This document shows positions 1 to 8,585 of a stretch of 64,000 bases of DNA, in pieces. The DNA lies in assembly GCF_900114345.1 (NCBI RefSeq), contig NZ_FOZJ01000003.1:310001-374000 (forward strand). The letters run 5' to 3'. Under the pieces are notes generated by a model. That model was not told the DNA's origin. It ran no database searches and saw nothing but the letters and a program-made list of their open reading frames with translations. This DNA comes from Microbacterium sp. cf046 (GTDB lineage: Bacteria > Actinomycetota > Actinomycetes > Actinomycetales > Microbacteriaceae). The first letter of the stretch is position 1. Each line of letters starts with the position of its first letter. A program made the translations under genes and the position numbers.

Positions 1-3
1 TCG

Positions 4-903
4 ATGAGCTCTGACGACCCCACCGCTTTCGCCGTGCACGACGACGACGTCGAACTGTTCCGCTACACCTACGTGCCCGACACCGTGCAGCTCGAATCGC
101 CGAAGCCGTACCTGCATCCGATCCGCACGCGCTCGGGCCACCTCGTGAGCCTCTTCCGGCCACACGACCACGTGTGGCACAAGGGCATCGTGTGGTCGCT
201 GCCTGTGGTCGGCGACGAGAACTTCTGGGGCGGACCGACCTACGTGCGCGACCAGGGGTACGTCCAGCTGCCCAACGACGGCGCGCAGGTCCACCTGCGG
301 GTGGAGGCTTCCGGCGTCGACGCCCACGGTTCCGCGCGGTTCGTCCACGACCTCGAGTGGATCACCCAGGCGGGGGCGCGCCTGTTCACCGAGCGCCGCA
401 CGATCGGCGCGCGCGTCCTCGACGGCGACAGCTGGGTGCTGACGTTCGAGACGGCGATGACGAACGTCTCGGCATCCGAGATCGCATTCGGCTCGCCGAC
501 CACGAAGGGCCGCGAGAACGCAGGCTACGGCGGACTCTTCTGGAGGGGCCCGCGCTCGTTCACCGGCGGAACCCTTGTGACCACCGACGGCACCGGGACA
601 GGCAGTGACGTCCGCGGCCAGCGGCACGAGTGGATGGGATTCGCGGGGCAGCACGACGAGGTAGACGCGTCGTCGCTCATCGTGATGGTCGACGATGCGC
701 AGAACCCGCACCATCCGCCGCAGTGGTTCGCGCGCTCGGAGGAGTTCGCCGGCCTGAACCCCGCGCCGTTCTTCAGCGAAGAGCTCGTCGTGGCGGCGGG
801 AGAGGTCGTGGTGTTCCGCTATGGCGTGGGGATCGCGGATGCCGACGCCGACGACGCCGGCGAGCTCGCGGATGCCGTGCGCGATGTTCTGAGGGCGCGG
901 TGA
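4..903 (+). CDS. DUF6807 / PmoA-like protein
   Basis: A 299-aa protein of the family annotated as 'PmoA family' or DUF6807, found in sugar-utilisation operons of Actinobacteria and Bacteroidetes; its biochemical role is not established. Visible family hallmarks are the N-terminal PYLHPIRT block (around residues 36-43), the histidine-rich DHVWHKG segment near residue 55, the NFWGG motif around residue 73 and a late GYGGLFWRGPRSF block. No signal peptide or membrane segment is seen, so it is probably cytosolic. It is the first gene of a run with a cupin, a GH43-like and a GH35 enzyme, and its stop overlaps the next start (TGATG). The ATG lies three bases from the window edge, so the upstream region and ribosome site cannot be judged; a slightly earlier start is possible. 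Confidence 0.8.
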   Translation: MSSDDPTAFAVHDDDVELFRYTYVPDTVQLESPKPYLHPIRTRSGHLVSLFRPHDHVWHKGIVWSLPVVGDENFWGGPTYVRDQGYVQLPNDGAQVHLRVEASGVDAHGSARFVHDLEWITQAGARLFTERRTIGARVLDGDSWVLTFETAMTNVSASEIAFGSPTTKGRENAGYGGLFWRGPRSFTGGTLVTTDGTGTGSDVRGQRHEWMGFAGQHDEVDASSLIVMVDDAQNPHHPPQWFARSEEFAGLNPAPFFSEELVVAAGEVVVFRYGVGIADADADDAGELADAVRDVLRAR

Positions 904-1616
904 TGACCACCCCGCTGTTTCCGGGCGGCGTCGCCGTGTCGGACCTCGCCGTGTACGACTGGGAGGCAGCCGACGGAATGTGCGGCGGGTCTCCGCACCT
1001 GCACACCGCGTCGAGCGAAGGATATGTCGTCGTCGCCGGATCGGGGTCGGTCCACACCCTGAGCGCGGACGGGGTCGCAGAGCACGCGCTCTCGCCGGGC
1101 GAGGTCGTGTGGTTCTCGCCGGGGACCGTGCACCGGCTCGTGAACGACGGCGGCCTGCGGCTGATCGTCGTGATGCAGAATTCCGGGCTGCCCGAAGCCG
1201 GCGATGCCGTGCTGACCTTTCCTGCACGTGTGCTCGATGATCCGGAGGCGTACGCCGCAGCGGCGGCTCTTCCGGCAGGCCCGGGACGAGAGACCGCGGT
1301 CAAGGCGCGCCGCGACCTCGCGATGGAGGGCTATCTCGAGCTTCGGGATGCCGTCGCCTCGGGCGGTCCGAGCGCGCTCGCCGCGCTGCACGCACGTGCC
1401 GCGCGCCTCGTGCAGCCGCGGGTCGCGGAGTGGCGCGCGACCTGGGATGCGACGGTGGCGGCCGAGGTCGAGCGCACCCGCCGCCAGCTGAATGCACTGA
1501 GCGAAGGCCTGCCCGGTGCGCTGAGCGCAGCTTCCGTCCACCGCGCTACGCCCGTCGGCGGTGACCCGGCGTTCGGCATGTGCGGGCGCCTGACCACCTG
1601 GCAGTGGCCGTGTTGA
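903..1616 (+). CDS. Cupin-domain protein
   Basis: A 237-aa protein with an N-terminal single cupin barrel. Likely metal ligands are H32, H34 and E39 in the HLHTASSEG stretch, with H77 in the SPGTVHRL turn, matching the two conserved cupin motifs. The C-terminal half (after about residue 115) is alanine/arginine-rich and predicted helical, with no family I recognise. The ATG at 903 overlaps the preceding stop, indicating translational coupling. Small cupins in such operons are often sugar isomerases, lyase-like enzymes or sugar-sensing proteins; the substrate cannot be told here. Its position between a DUF6807 gene and glycosidase genes suggests a role in processing the released sugar. Confidence 0.75.
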   Translation: MTTPLFPGGVAVSDLAVYDWEAADGMCGGSPHLHTASSEGYVVVAGSGSVHTLSADGVAEHALSPGEVVWFSPGTVHRLVNDGGLRLIVVMQNSGLPEAGDAVLTFPARVLDDPEAYAAAAALPAGPGRETAVKARRDLAMEGYLELRDAVASGGPSALAALHARAARLVQPRVAEWRATWDATVAAEVERTRRQLNALSEGLPGALSAASVHRATPVGGDPAFGMCGRLTTWQWPC

Positions 1617-1632
1617 CCGGAGGGCGCGGAAC

Positions 1633-2541
1633 ATGAACGCGAAAGACATCGTCCCCGGCGAGGCCTTCATCGACGACCGGGGGCGCGTCGCGCAATTGCA
1701 CGGAATCGGACTGCAGCGCATCGGCGACCGCTGGTACGCGTGGGGCGAAGACAAGGCCGCAGGGGATCGCTTCACGGCGGTCTCGTGCTACTCATCGGAC
1801 GACCTCGCCACGTGGCGGTACGAGGGTGATTCTCTCGTCGCCGGCGCGGGTGAGCTGGCGACCGATCGCATCGTCGAACGCCCGAAGGTTCTGCAGCATC
1901 CCGACGGGCGCTGGGTCATGCTCGTCCACCTCGATACGGCCGACTACACCACCGCACGAGTCGGCTACGCCATCGCAGACGATCCGGTCGGACCGTACGA
2001 ATTCGTACGCAGCGAGCTGCCGCTCGGCAATCAGTCACGCGACATCGGCGTCTTCCAGGAGGGCGAGGCCGGCTACCTGCTCTCCGAAGACCGCGACAAC
2101 GGGCTGCACATCTACCGGCTGCGAGACGACTACCTCGGGGTCGACAGCATCGTTGCGACACTTCGCCAACAGGATCGCCCCGAACTGGGCTACGAGTCCC
2201 CGACGCTCGTGAAGCATGGGGCGCGCTACTTCCTGTTCGGGTCCGATCTCACGTACTGGAACATGAACGACAACAAGTACGCGGTTGCCCCCGCGCTCGC
2301 CGGGCCATGGTCGGCCTGGCGCGACCTCGCACCGCCTGGGACGAACACGTTCGAGTCGCAGGTGAGCGTCGTGCTGCCCGTCGGAGCAGGCTTCGCATAC
2401 GTCGGCGACCGCTGGACCGAGCACGACCTGGAGTCATCACCCCTCGTCGTACTGCCGCTGCGCATCACTGATGATCGAGCCGAACTCGAGTGGCGCGAGC
2501 GGTGGAGCATCGACGAATTGCTGAGCGCCGACGGCGGCTGA
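1633..2541 (+). CDS. Glycoside hydrolase, GH43-like five-bladed propeller
   Basis: A 302-aa intracellular protein (no signal peptide) resembling GH43 enzymes of the exo-beta-1,3-galactanase-like branch. The family pattern is seen in the early RWYAWGEDK block, the ERPKVLQHPDGRWVM segment, SRDIGVF followed by GYLLSEDRDNGLHIYRL, and a late NTFESQVSVV stretch. The acidic residues in these blocks are the likely catalytic and pKa-modulating carboxylates, but I did not verify them against a structure. It follows the cupin gene by 16 bp and precedes the GH35 gene by 12 bp, so one transcript is likely. Together with GH35 and GH51 enzymes this points to (arabino)galactan-derived oligosaccharides; the exact linkage is inference. 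Confidence 0.75.
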   Translation: MNAKDIVPGEAFIDDRGRVAQLHGIGLQRIGDRWYAWGEDKAAGDRFTAVSCYSSDDLATWRYEGDSLVAGAGELATDRIVERPKVLQHPDGRWVMLVHLDTADYTTARVGYAIADDPVGPYEFVRSELPLGNQSRDIGVFQEGEAGYLLSEDRDNGLHIYRLRDDYLGVDSIVATLRQQDRPELGYESPTLVKHGARYFLFGSDLTYWNMNDNKYAVAPALAGPWSAWRDLAPPGTNTFESQVSVVLPVGAGFAYVGDRWTEHDLESSPLVVLPLRITDDRAELEWRERWSIDELLSADGG

Positions 2542-2553
2542 CGAGGAACATCC

Positions 2554-4878
2554 ATGGTGACGACCACCCCTGGCACGCGCTCGATTCGACTGATCGATTC
2601 GCGGCCGCCGCTGAGGGAACCCGCGATGAGCAATGCGACCAATCCGCACTCGCGGGTGCGCCTGACCAGCAGATGGATCGAGATCGACGGCAAGCCGGCG
2701 CTTCCCGTGACCGGGGAGCTGCATTTCAGCCGCATCCCGAGAGGTCGATGGGAAGAGACCCTCCGGCTGATGGTCGCATCAGGGCTCACCTCGGTGTCGA
2801 CCTACGTGTTCTGGATCCACCACGAGCCGGTGCGGGGCGAAGTCAGCTTCGAGGGCGACCTGGACATTGCGGCGTTCCTGGAGACGGCCGAGCGGGTCGG
2901 TGTGGATGTGATCGTGCGGATCGGCCCGTGGTGCCACGGGGAGGTGCGCAACGGCGGTCATCCGGATTGGGTCGTCGAGGCCGCGCCGGACGCGCGCACG
3001 AACGATCCCGTCTACCTCGAGCTCGCGAAGGCGTGGTACGAGCAGGTGGCGGCGCAGGTCGCACCCTTCTGCGGTCCCGACCGCCGCGTGATCGGCATCC
3101 AGATCGAGAACGAGCTCTACGACCAGCCTGAGCACATCGCCACCCTCAAGCAGCTCGCCCGCGACGCGGGGCTTTCCGCCCCGCTGTGGACGGCGACGGG
3201 GTGGGGCGGCGCGATCCTTCCCCCGCACGAGGTCTTCCCGCTGTACAGCGGATACGCGGACGGGTTCTGGGCGGGTCAGGGCTCGACATGGGACGACAGC
3301 TTCCGCGACCACTTCCGGTTCACGCACGTCTGGGACGACCCGGGCGTGGGCGGGGACTTCCGCGAAGAGGGTGTCGAGATCGTCGTTCGCGACATCGATC
3401 CGGAGTTCCCGCCGGCGACGTGCGAGCTCGGCGGCGGCATGGCGACGGCCTATCACCGCCGCCCGATCGCGCGTGGTCGCGACATCGCCGCGGTGGCCAA
3501 CGTCAAGATCGGCAACGGGTCGGCATGGCAGGGCTTCTACATGTACGTCGGCGGCACGAATCCCGCCGACCACATCCAGGAGAGCCACGCGAGCGGGTAC
3601 CCGAACGACCTTCCCCGCTTCGACTACGACTTCCAGGCGGCGTTCGGCGCGACCGGGCATCCCGGCTCGAGCCTCGGCCTGCTGCGCGACCACAACGCCT
3701 TCCTCGACGCCTTCGGCGACCGGCTGGTGCAGATGCACAGCTCGCTGCCCGATGACGCCCCCGTCGACGTGCACGACCTCACCTCTCTGCGCTGGGCCGT
3801 GCGCACCGACGGTGAAAGCGGATTCCTCTTCATCAACACCCATCAGCCGCACGAACCGCTGTCCGGTTCGCCGGACGTGCAGTTTCAGATCGCTCTGAGC
3901 GGGGGAGATGTCATCGTGCCCGACCGGCCCGTCGGCATTCCGAGCGGCGTCATCGCGCGCTGGCCGCTCCGCCTCGACTTCGCGGGCGTGCGCTTCGAGT
4001 GGGCGACGGCGTCCGTCGCGGGCGTGGCCGGAGGCGCGATTCCGACCGTGGTGCTGCGCGCGCACGACGGTATCGCCCCGCGCGTTCGGTTCGCCGCCGG
4101 CACCAGCCTGCGCAACAGTGCCGGCGACGATGTCTTCGCAGAGGAGGCTGTGGACATCGAGCCCGGCACGTCGGTGGTGGCGAACGGAGCGCTTCGGATT
4201 CTCGTCGTCGACGAGCGCCAGGCCGAGCGCCTTTGGTACCTGGGCGAGGAGCTCATCGACTCCCTCGATCCGGTGTGGCTGGAGGGGGAGGGTCTCGTTG
4301 TCCGGGCGGCGCATCAGCCCGACGCGGCGCGGTGGACGGGGATCCGGTTCGAACCAGTCCATTTCGTCACGTCGTCCACGCCCGGCTCGGTTCGGGTGAC
4401 GGCGCAGCCGATTCGCGCCGGTGAGCGGCCGCCTGTTCGCTTCGGGGAGTTCATGGGACGATCGACCGCGCCCACCGACGCTCAGATCGACGAGGTCGCG
4501 GCGGTGTGGAGGATCGATGCGCCTTCGATCGACACAACCGCCGATGGTGATCGTGCCGAACTCGTCATCGAGTGGGAGGGCGATGTCGCGCAGCTTCGCG
4601 CGGGCGGCGTCGTGATCCGGGATCGGTTCTGGGACGGACTGCCGTGGCGCATCGACCTCACTGACCTTCCCCCGCATGCTGAACTCACTTTGCACATCGT
4701 TCCGATCACGCCCGAGAGCCTGATCGATCTCGACGGCGAGGCTCGTGCGCGGGTGGCGGCGGACAGCCTCCTGTGCGGGGTGCGGAACATCACGCGCGTG
4801 ATCTCTACGCGGTGGACCCGGGCCGCGACGCGCGATGACGCTGCTGCCGGGGAGTTTGAGATCGTCGGAGTGGGATAG
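2554..4878 (+). CDS. Beta-galactosidase, GH35
   Basis: A 774-aa GH35 enzyme, expected to remove terminal beta-galactosyl residues. The TIM barrel begins with the GKPALPVTGELHFSRIP segment and continues through TYVFWIHHEP and RIGPWCHGE. The IENE motif supplies the acid/base glutamate (E187, numbered from 2554) and the ELGGGM block (E291) is the probable nucleophile region. The C-terminal third is beta-rich. Two starts are plausible: ATG 2554 (GAGGAA 9 bases upstream, 12 bp after the previous stop) and ATG 2626 (GAGGGAA upstream, closer to the domain start); I list the first. No signal peptide is obvious, so substrates are likely imported oligosaccharides. The stop codon lies inside a LacI-type operator for the next unit. 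Confidence 0.9.
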   Translation: MVTTTPGTRSIRLIDSRPPLREPAMSNATNPHSRVRLTSRWIEIDGKPALPVTGELHFSRIPRGRWEETLRLMVASGLTSVSTYVFWIHHEPVRGEVSFEGDLDIAAFLETAERVGVDVIVRIGPWCHGEVRNGGHPDWVVEAAPDARTNDPVYLELAKAWYEQVAAQVAPFCGPDRRVIGIQIENELYDQPEHIATLKQLARDAGLSAPLWTATGWGGAILPPHEVFPLYSGYADGFWAGQGSTWDDSFRDHFRFTHVWDDPGVGGDFREEGVEIVVRDIDPEFPPATCELGGGMATAYHRRPIARGRDIAAVANVKIGNGSAWQGFYMYVGGTNPADHIQESHASGYPNDLPRFDYDFQAAFGATGHPGSSLGLLRDHNAFLDAFGDRLVQMHSSLPDDAPVDVHDLTSLRWAVRTDGESGFLFINTHQPHEPLSGSPDVQFQIALSGGDVIVPDRPVGIPSGVIARWPLRLDFAGVRFEWATASVAGVAGGAIPTVVLRAHDGIAPRVRFAAGTSLRNSAGDDVFAEEAVDIEPGTSVVANGALRILVVDERQAERLWYLGEELIDSLDPVWLEGEGLVVRAAHQPDAARWTGIRFEPVHFVTSSTPGSVRVTAQPIRAGERPPVRFGEFMGRSTAPTDAQIDEVAAVWRIDAPSIDTTADGDRAELVIEWEGDVAQLRAGGVVIRDRFWDGLPWRIDLTDLPPHAELTLHIVPITPESLIDLDGEARARVAADSLLCGVRNITRVISTRWTRAATRDDAAAGEFEIVGVG

Positions 4879-4887
4879 CGCTTTCCC
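4872..4887. promoter_or_regulatory. LacI-type operator (site 1)
   Basis: GGGATAGCGCTTTCCC is a near-perfect palindrome (two mismatched positions) overlapping the GH35 stop. It lies 12 bp upstream of a possible -10 (TAGGGT, 4899-4904) for the oxidoreductase gene at 4940. The same 16-bp pattern recurs at 7036, 7092 and 11219, supporting one shared regulator. Confidence 0.7.
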
Positions 4888-4939
4888 GCGTGATCTTCTA
4901 GGGTGGACCTGACGCTTTTCCCCCGATGCGGAGACTCCC

Positions 4940-6034
4940 ATGACAACCTCGCTGCGCTGCGCCCTCGTCGGCACGGGGGCGGTCGCCCACCTGCACGCAC
5001 GCGCGGTCGCCGCGCACCCGCACGCCCGACTCGTGGCGGTGACGAATCTGCACCGGACCGTCGCCGATGACTTCGCCGCGCAGTGGGACGTACCGGCCGT
5101 CTACGACGACCTCGACGAACTGCTCGCCGCCGAGCACCCCGACGTCGTGCTCATCTGCACCCCGCCCGGCGCGCACCACGGACAGACCCTTCAGGCGTTC
5201 GCCGCAGGTGCTCACGTCGTGGTCGAGAAGCCGCCGGCGTCCTCGCTCGACGAACTCGACGAGATGCGCGCCGCCGCCGCCGCAGCCGATCGGCAGCTCG
5301 CTGTCGTGTTCCAGCAGCGCACCGGCACCGCCGCCGCGCACGTTCGCCGGCTCCTTCAGGCCGGCGCGCTCGGCCGCCCGCTGATCGCGGTGTGCCAGAC
5401 GCTCTGGTACCGCGACGCGGCCTACTTCGCCGTTCCCTGGCGCGGGAGGTGGGAGACCGAGGGCGGCGGCACGACGCTGGGCCACGGCATCCATCAGCTC
5501 GATCTGCTGGCGTTCCTCCTCGGCGACTGGGCGGGCGTGCAGGGGCGCCTCTGGCGGCTCGATCGCCAGACGCAGACGGAGGATGCCTCGACCGCCACGA
5601 TCACGTTCGAGAGCGGTGTCGTCGCGCAGGTCGTCACGAGCGCCGTGTCACCGCGAGAGGTGAGCTCGATCCGCATCGACACGCAGAAGGCGACGATCAC
5701 GGTCGAGCACCTGTACGGCCATGGCCATCAGAACTGGGCGATCACGCCGGTGCCGGGTCTCGAACGCGAGGCGGCAGCGTGGGCACTGCCCGATCACGAG
5801 GAGCGCAGCGACCACGAGCCGCTGCTGCGCGACGTGTTCGACGCGCTGCTCGCGGGTGACCGGCTGCCGCCGACGGCGACAGACCCGGCGCGCTCGTTCG
5901 AGATCGTCGCGGCGATCTACGCCTCCGCCGCGGCGGACGGCGCGGTGATCACCCCTGTCGATCTCGCGACGCACCCGACGCACCGCAGCGGCTTCGCGAG
6001 CCCGGTCAGCGACATGCGCGCCATCCGGACATGA
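4940..6034 (+). CDS. Gfo/Idh/MocA family oxidoreductase
   Basis: A 364-aa NAD(P)-dependent oxidoreductase of the glucose-fructose oxidoreductase / inositol dehydrogenase family. The Rossmann fold opens with VGTGAVAHLHA (GxGxxA at residues 11-16), and the family's EKP motif is at residues 96-98. The C-terminal alpha/beta substrate domain holds the GHGIHQLDLL histidine block, typical of the catalytic region. Substrate and reaction (sugar, inositol or sugar-acid oxidation) cannot be fixed. It starts a new transcription unit after a LacI-type operator and overlaps the next gene by 4 bp (ATGA), so the two are co-translated. Confidence 0.88.
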   Translation: MTTSLRCALVGTGAVAHLHARAVAAHPHARLVAVTNLHRTVADDFAAQWDVPAVYDDLDELLAAEHPDVVLICTPPGAHHGQTLQAFAAGAHVVVEKPPASSLDELDEMRAAAAAADRQLAVVFQQRTGTAAAHVRRLLQAGALGRPLIAVCQTLWYRDAAYFAVPWRGRWETEGGGTTLGHGIHQLDLLAFLLGDWAGVQGRLWRLDRQTQTEDASTATITFESGVVAQVVTSAVSPREVSSIRIDTQKATITVEHLYGHGHQNWAITPVPGLEREAAAWALPDHEERSDHEPLLRDVFDALLAGDRLPPTATDPARSFEIVAAIYASAAADGAVITPVDLATHPTHRSGFASPVSDMRAIRT

Positions 6035-6966
6035 CTCCGCAACCGGTGGAGCTGTACCGCGACCCGGTCTACGACGGCGCGACCGATCCCACCGTGGTCA
6101 TCACCGACGGCGTCTGGTGGATGTTCTACACGCAGCGCCGGGCCACCCACCCCGATGCGGGCCCGGGCGTGGCCTGGGTGCACGGCAGCCGCATCGGCGT
6201 CGCGCAGTCGCCCGACGGCGTCGCGTGGACCTATGCGGGCACGCTCGAACCGTATGCCGCCGGCCTCACGCTGCGCGCAGGACCACCTCCCGGTGAGGTC
6301 GACGTGACGCACTGGGCGCCCGAGGTGATCCACGACGGCGAGCGCTGGCGCATGTATCTCACCGAGATCGACGGCATCCCCGATCGCTGGCCGGGATTCG
6401 CGCGCACGATCGTCGAGTATGTGTCCGACGACCTGCGCGGGTGGAGACGGCGCGGGCCGATCTCGCTGAGCAGTGACCGCGTCATCGATGCGGCGGTTGC
6501 GCGCTGCCCCGATGGCCGGTGGAGGCTCTGGTTCAAGGACGAGGCCGCCGACTCCGTGACGAAGGTCGCCGCATCCACGGATCTGGAGACGTGGCGCGTC
6601 GAGGGGACGGCCATCGGCGGCCGTGCCCACGAGGGGCCATACGTTCTCGAACTCGGCGGCAGCTGGTGGATGATCGTCGACGAGTGGCGGGGAATGGGCG
6701 TCTACCGGTCGGCCGATGCGGTCGCGTGGACGCGGCAGGGCGGACCGGATGCCGTCATCCTCGGCGCCGCCGACGTGCCCGCCACCGGCTTCGGTCACCA
6801 CGGCGCGGCAGTGCGCGACGGCGAGGACGTCTGGTTCTACTACTTCGGACATCCCCGGCGCGCGGCTGTTCCGCCCCCGGAGCAGGACGTGATCGATGAC
6901 CGACGCTGCGCCGTGTACCGCGCCCGTTTGACCGTTGTCGACGGCGAGCTGCGGTGCGCCCCATGA
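6031..6966 (+). CDS. Glycosidase-like five-bladed propeller protein (GH43/GH32 clan type)
   Basis: A 311-aa protein with the repeated Trp/Asp-rich blades of GH43/GH32/GH130-type beta-propellers: YDGATDPTVVITDGVWWMFYT near the N-terminus, then HWAPEVIHDGERWRMYL, DAAVARCPDGRWRLWFKDE and EGPYVLELGGSWWMIVDEW. The acidic residues ending these blades are candidates for the catalytic triad, but subfamily and linkage are not recognisable by eye. No secretion signal is seen. It overlaps the preceding oxidoreductase gene by 4 bp. The pair may cleave and then oxidise one sugar unit, which is inference from coupling. Confidence 0.7.
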   Translation: MTPQPVELYRDPVYDGATDPTVVITDGVWWMFYTQRRATHPDAGPGVAWVHGSRIGVAQSPDGVAWTYAGTLEPYAAGLTLRAGPPPGEVDVTHWAPEVIHDGERWRMYLTEIDGIPDRWPGFARTIVEYVSDDLRGWRRRGPISLSSDRVIDAAVARCPDGRWRLWFKDEAADSVTKVAASTDLETWRVEGTAIGGRAHEGPYVLELGGSWWMIVDEWRGMGVYRSADAVAWTRQGGPDAVILGAADVPATGFGHHGAAVRDGEDVWFYYFGHPRRAAVPPPEQDVIDDRRCAVYRARLTVVDGELRCAP

Positions 6967-7035
6967 CGCCGGCCACACCCCTCGCGGGGGGCTGCGGGAT
7001 GGGACCGACGTCGAGATTCCCGTTCGGAGCACTCC

Positions 7036-7051
7036 GGGAAAGCGATTTCCA
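7036..7051. promoter_or_regulatory. LacI-type operator (site 2)
   Basis: GGGAAAGCGATTTCCA matches the 16-bp palindrome with two deviations. It lies just upstream of the -35 element at 7060 of the transporter promoter. Confidence 0.65.
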
Positions 7052-7059
7052 CAAAGTTC

Positions 7060-7088
7060 TTGCGAATCGATTCATCGCGTAGTACGGT
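7060..7088 (+). promoter_or_regulatory. Promoter of sugar ABC importer operon
   Basis: TTGCGA (7060-7065), a 17-bp spacer and TACGGT (7083-7088) form a good sigma-70-type promoter. Operator-like palindromes flank it on both sides (7036 and 7092), an arrangement typical of repression by a LacI-family protein. The 5' leader to the ATG at 7200 would be about 105 nt. Confidence 0.6.
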
Positions 7089-7091
7089 AAC

Positions 7092-7107
7092 CGGCAAGCG
7101 CTTTCCC
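7092..7107. promoter_or_regulatory. LacI-type operator (site 3)
   Basis: CGGCAAGCGCTTTCCC has an intact right half-site (GCGCTTTCCC) and overlaps the expected transcription start of the importer operon, 4 bp after the -10 element. Confidence 0.65.
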
Positions 7108-7199
7108 ATGCACCGAGGAAAGCACACCCACCGCCACACAGGACGACGAACGTTCAGCGGAGCACAAGGAACGCGGACGTTCGAAATGAGAGGACAAGG

Positions 7200-8504
7200 A
7201 TGTTCAATAGGAAGCGGACCCTCGCAGCCGTCGCCATTGCGGCCGGCGCAGCGATCGCCCTCGCCGGATGCGCAGGTGGCAGCGGCAGCGCGGCCCCAGA
7301 CGCCGCCCCGACGTTCGACCCGGACGAGAAGGTCACCCTCGACCTCGCGTTCTGGGGCAACGACATTCGCGCTGAGCTCTACAACGAGGCGATCGCCGCG
7401 TTCAACGAGGAATACCCGAACATCACGGTCAACGCGACGTTCCTCGGATTCCCGGAGTTCTGGGAGAAGCGTCAGACCGAAGCGGCCGGCGGCAATCTGC
7501 CGGACGTCATGCAGTTCGACTACTCGTACCTGCGGCAGTACTCCGAGAACAACCTGTTGCTGCCCCTGGACCCGTACCTCGGAAACATCATCGAGACCGA
7601 CCCGCTCCCGCAGAACATCCTCGACATCGGGGTCGTCGGCGGCGTGACCACCGGCATCCCGACCTCGACGAACGCGTGGGGCCTGTTCACCAACCCGGTC
7701 CTGCTCGAGACCGCCGGTGTGGACGAGTTCGAGGGCGGCGACTGGGAGGACTACACCGACTGGCTCGGTGACATCACCGCCGGCGCCGACGGCGCGTTCT
7801 GGGGCGGCACCGACTTCTCCGGCCGCATCCAGAACTTCGAGCTCCAGCTGCGCTCCGAGGGCTCCTACCTGTTCAGCGAAGACGGCGAGCCCGGCTTCGA
7901 CGAAGAGCGCCTCACCGAGTTCTGGGAGTCCGGCGCGGACATCCGCGACGGCATCGGCATCCCGCAGCAGCGCCTCGAAGAGGTCCTCCCCAAGGGCGGC
8001 TTCGACACCGCGCTGACCGCGGCCGAGCTCACCTGGGACAACTTCGGTGCCGGCTACCTCGCCGGCCTCGGCGCGGGCTACACCGAGCTCGGACTGATCG
8101 CTCCTCCGGTGACGAAGGAGGGTGCGAAGGATCTGTACCTGAAGCCGTCCATGCTGCACGCGATCTCGGCGAAGACCGATCACCCTGAGGCGGCGGCGAC
8201 CCTGGTGAACTTCCTGGTCAACTCGCCTGAGTCGGGAGAGATCTTCGGCACGAACCGCGGCCTCCCGGCCTCTGAGACGGCGCTTGCCGCGGCTGAACTC
8301 GACCCGCTGAGCCAGCAGGTCAAGGATTACGAGGCATCCATCGCCGACCGCCTGGGCGATGCCCCGCCGGTCCCGATCGTCGGCTACGGCACGCTGGAGG
8401 AGAAGTTCCGCCAGCTGGGCACCGAGCTGAACTTCGGAACCATCACCGTCGAAGACGCTGTCGCCCAGTTCTTCTCCGAGATGGACGTGGTCCTCAACCA
8501 GTAG
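7200..8504 (+). CDS. Sugar ABC transporter substrate-binding lipoprotein
   Basis: A 434-aa solute-binding protein of the carbohydrate (family 1 extracellular) type. The N-terminus is a lipoprotein signal: basic MFNRKR, a hydrophobic run, and lipobox LAGC with the modified cysteine at C24. The mature part follows the family pattern (VTLDLAFWGND, the FNEEYPNITV segment, and the LPDVMQFDY ligand-cleft region). It precedes two permease genes, and a GC-rich hairpin lies between, consistent with higher expression of the binding protein. Expression is probably controlled by the flanking LacI operators. Substrate is inferred to be an oligosaccharide released by the surrounding glycosidases. No ATPase gene is present. 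Confidence 0.93.
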   Translation: MFNRKRTLAAVAIAAGAAIALAGCAGGSGSAAPDAAPTFDPDEKVTLDLAFWGNDIRAELYNEAIAAFNEEYPNITVNATFLGFPEFWEKRQTEAAGGNLPDVMQFDYSYLRQYSENNLLLPLDPYLGNIIETDPLPQNILDIGVVGGVTTGIPTSTNAWGLFTNPVLLETAGVDEFEGGDWEDYTDWLGDITAGADGAFWGGTDFSGRIQNFELQLRSEGSYLFSEDGEPGFDEERLTEFWESGADIRDGIGIPQQRLEEVLPKGGFDTALTAAELTWDNFGAGYLAGLGAGYTELGLIAPPVTKEGAKDLYLKPSMLHAISAKTDHPEAAATLVNFLVNSPESGEIFGTNRGLPASETALAAAELDPLSQQVKDYEASIADRLGDAPPVPIVGYGTLEEKFRQLGTELNFGTITVEDAVAQFFSEMDVVLNQ

Positions 8505-8510
8505 AAACGT

Positions 8511-8541
8511 CCGGGGTCTGGACGGAATGTCCAGGCCCCGG
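8511..8541 (+). terminator. Intercistronic hairpin after binding-protein gene
   Basis: A 13-bp stem (CCGGGGTCTGGAC pairing with GTCCAGGCCCCGG, one G-T pair) with a 5-nt loop starts 7 bp after the binding-protein stop. No T-tract follows, so it more likely attenuates transcription or stabilises the upstream mRNA than fully terminates it. Confidence 0.6.
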
Positions 8542-8585
8542 AACCCAATCCATCCATCCGCAAGAGCGAACCGGGAGAGTCGACG

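Noticed and set aside
2779..4974. 731-codon open frame on the minus strand
   Set aside because: Antisense shadow of the GH35 gene with Arg/His/Asp-rich, motif-free sequence.
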